Part shown: one piece after another, positions 39,684-39,806 of the stretch | Layout: each line of letters begins with the position of its first letter | Position numbering within the stretch: position 1 is the stretch's first letter | Assembly (NCBI GenBank): GCA_018304635.1 | Contig: JAGVVW010000051.1 | Location: forward strand, 1 to 39,806 | Direction: 5' to 3' | DNA from: Candidatus Aenigmatarchaeota archaeon | Lineage (GTDB): Archaea > Aenigmatarchaeota > Aenigmatarchaeia > GW2011-AR5 > JACRMX01 | Length of the DNA: 39,806 nt | Notes under the pieces: generated by a model | The model's input: the letters and a program-made list of their open reading frames with translations, nothing else | The model's database searches: none | Told to the model about the DNA's origin: nothing | Translations under genes and position numbers: made by a program

Positions 39684-39806
39684 CTGATAAATTCCAAATA
39701 GAATAAGTAATAGTTAGTTCACTAAATAATGGAACATTTTAGGTAAAGACTTTTTATCATTGAATGTTTTACGCAAATGATATTTCATCGCAGGCACATT
39801 CATCAA
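39684..39806. other. Right window edge, no gene seen
   Basis: AT-rich DNA with possible promoter elements for the leftward Cys-rich protein. I see no supported ORF or repeat in it. Confidence 0.4.

Overview
The window looks like a chromosome segment of an AT-rich, small-genome archaeon, most likely from the DPANN assemblage. The evidence is an archaeal 16S rRNA gene on the minus strand with large insertions at or near known archaeal intron sites and no linked 23S gene, archaeal TATA promoters, an archaeal YchF-like GTPase, and small type-IV-pilin-like N-termini. The exact phylum cannot be read by eye.

Left part (1-18300): a long plus-strand cluster of membrane-anchored, pilin-like, often Cys-rich exported proteins (922, 4682, 7090, 7256, 8586, 10133, 11272, 17087, 17529). 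It is built around a 1614-residue protein (12120-16964) that joins a lytic-transglycosylase/lysozyme domain, an Amidase_3 domain, an M23 peptidase and a GH3/NagZ-like domain behind one N-terminal membrane anchor. Three of the four domains keep their catalytic or metal-binding residues and should cut bacterial peptidoglycan, which archaea lack. I read the cluster as a surface apparatus directed at bacterial cell walls; this is the main candidate for an undescribed system.

The cluster is riddled with toxin-antitoxin material. There are four HTH-MNT/HEPN modules on both strands, one orphan HTH-MNT gene, one frameshifted MNT gene, a hicBA relic and an AAA_14/DUF4143 ATPase. Two modules are bracketed by direct repeats that copy the 3' end of the upstream host gene, and a roughly 25-bp sequence recurs at four junctions. 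Most HTH-MNT genes have palindromic operators at their start codon, commonly in 20-bp register.

Middle part (18300-25100): PadR regulator, cysteine desulfurase and IscU scaffold, a convergent YchF-type GTPase, a small unknown gene, and the 16S rRNA gene. The 16S gene spans about 2.34 kb instead of about 1.47 kb. It carries inserts at about E. coli positions 795, 908, 919, 1067 and 1092, and is enclosed by a 14-bp processing stem.

Right part (25100-39806), mostly minus strand: a GT-C-like membrane protein, a type II restriction-modification pair, and a nucleotide-sugar set (RmlA, RmlB, an SDR epimerase, a DegT aminotransferase) with a GT4 glycosyltransferase and a SAM methyltransferase, together pointing to surface-glycan synthesis. 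Between them lies a decaying redox/metal operon (ArsR, a thioredoxin relic, a CPGC membrane protein, a CuA-type cupredoxin, and a flavoprotein reduced by internal deletion). The window ends with a Cys-rich secreted protein that shares a Cys motif with the gene at 922.
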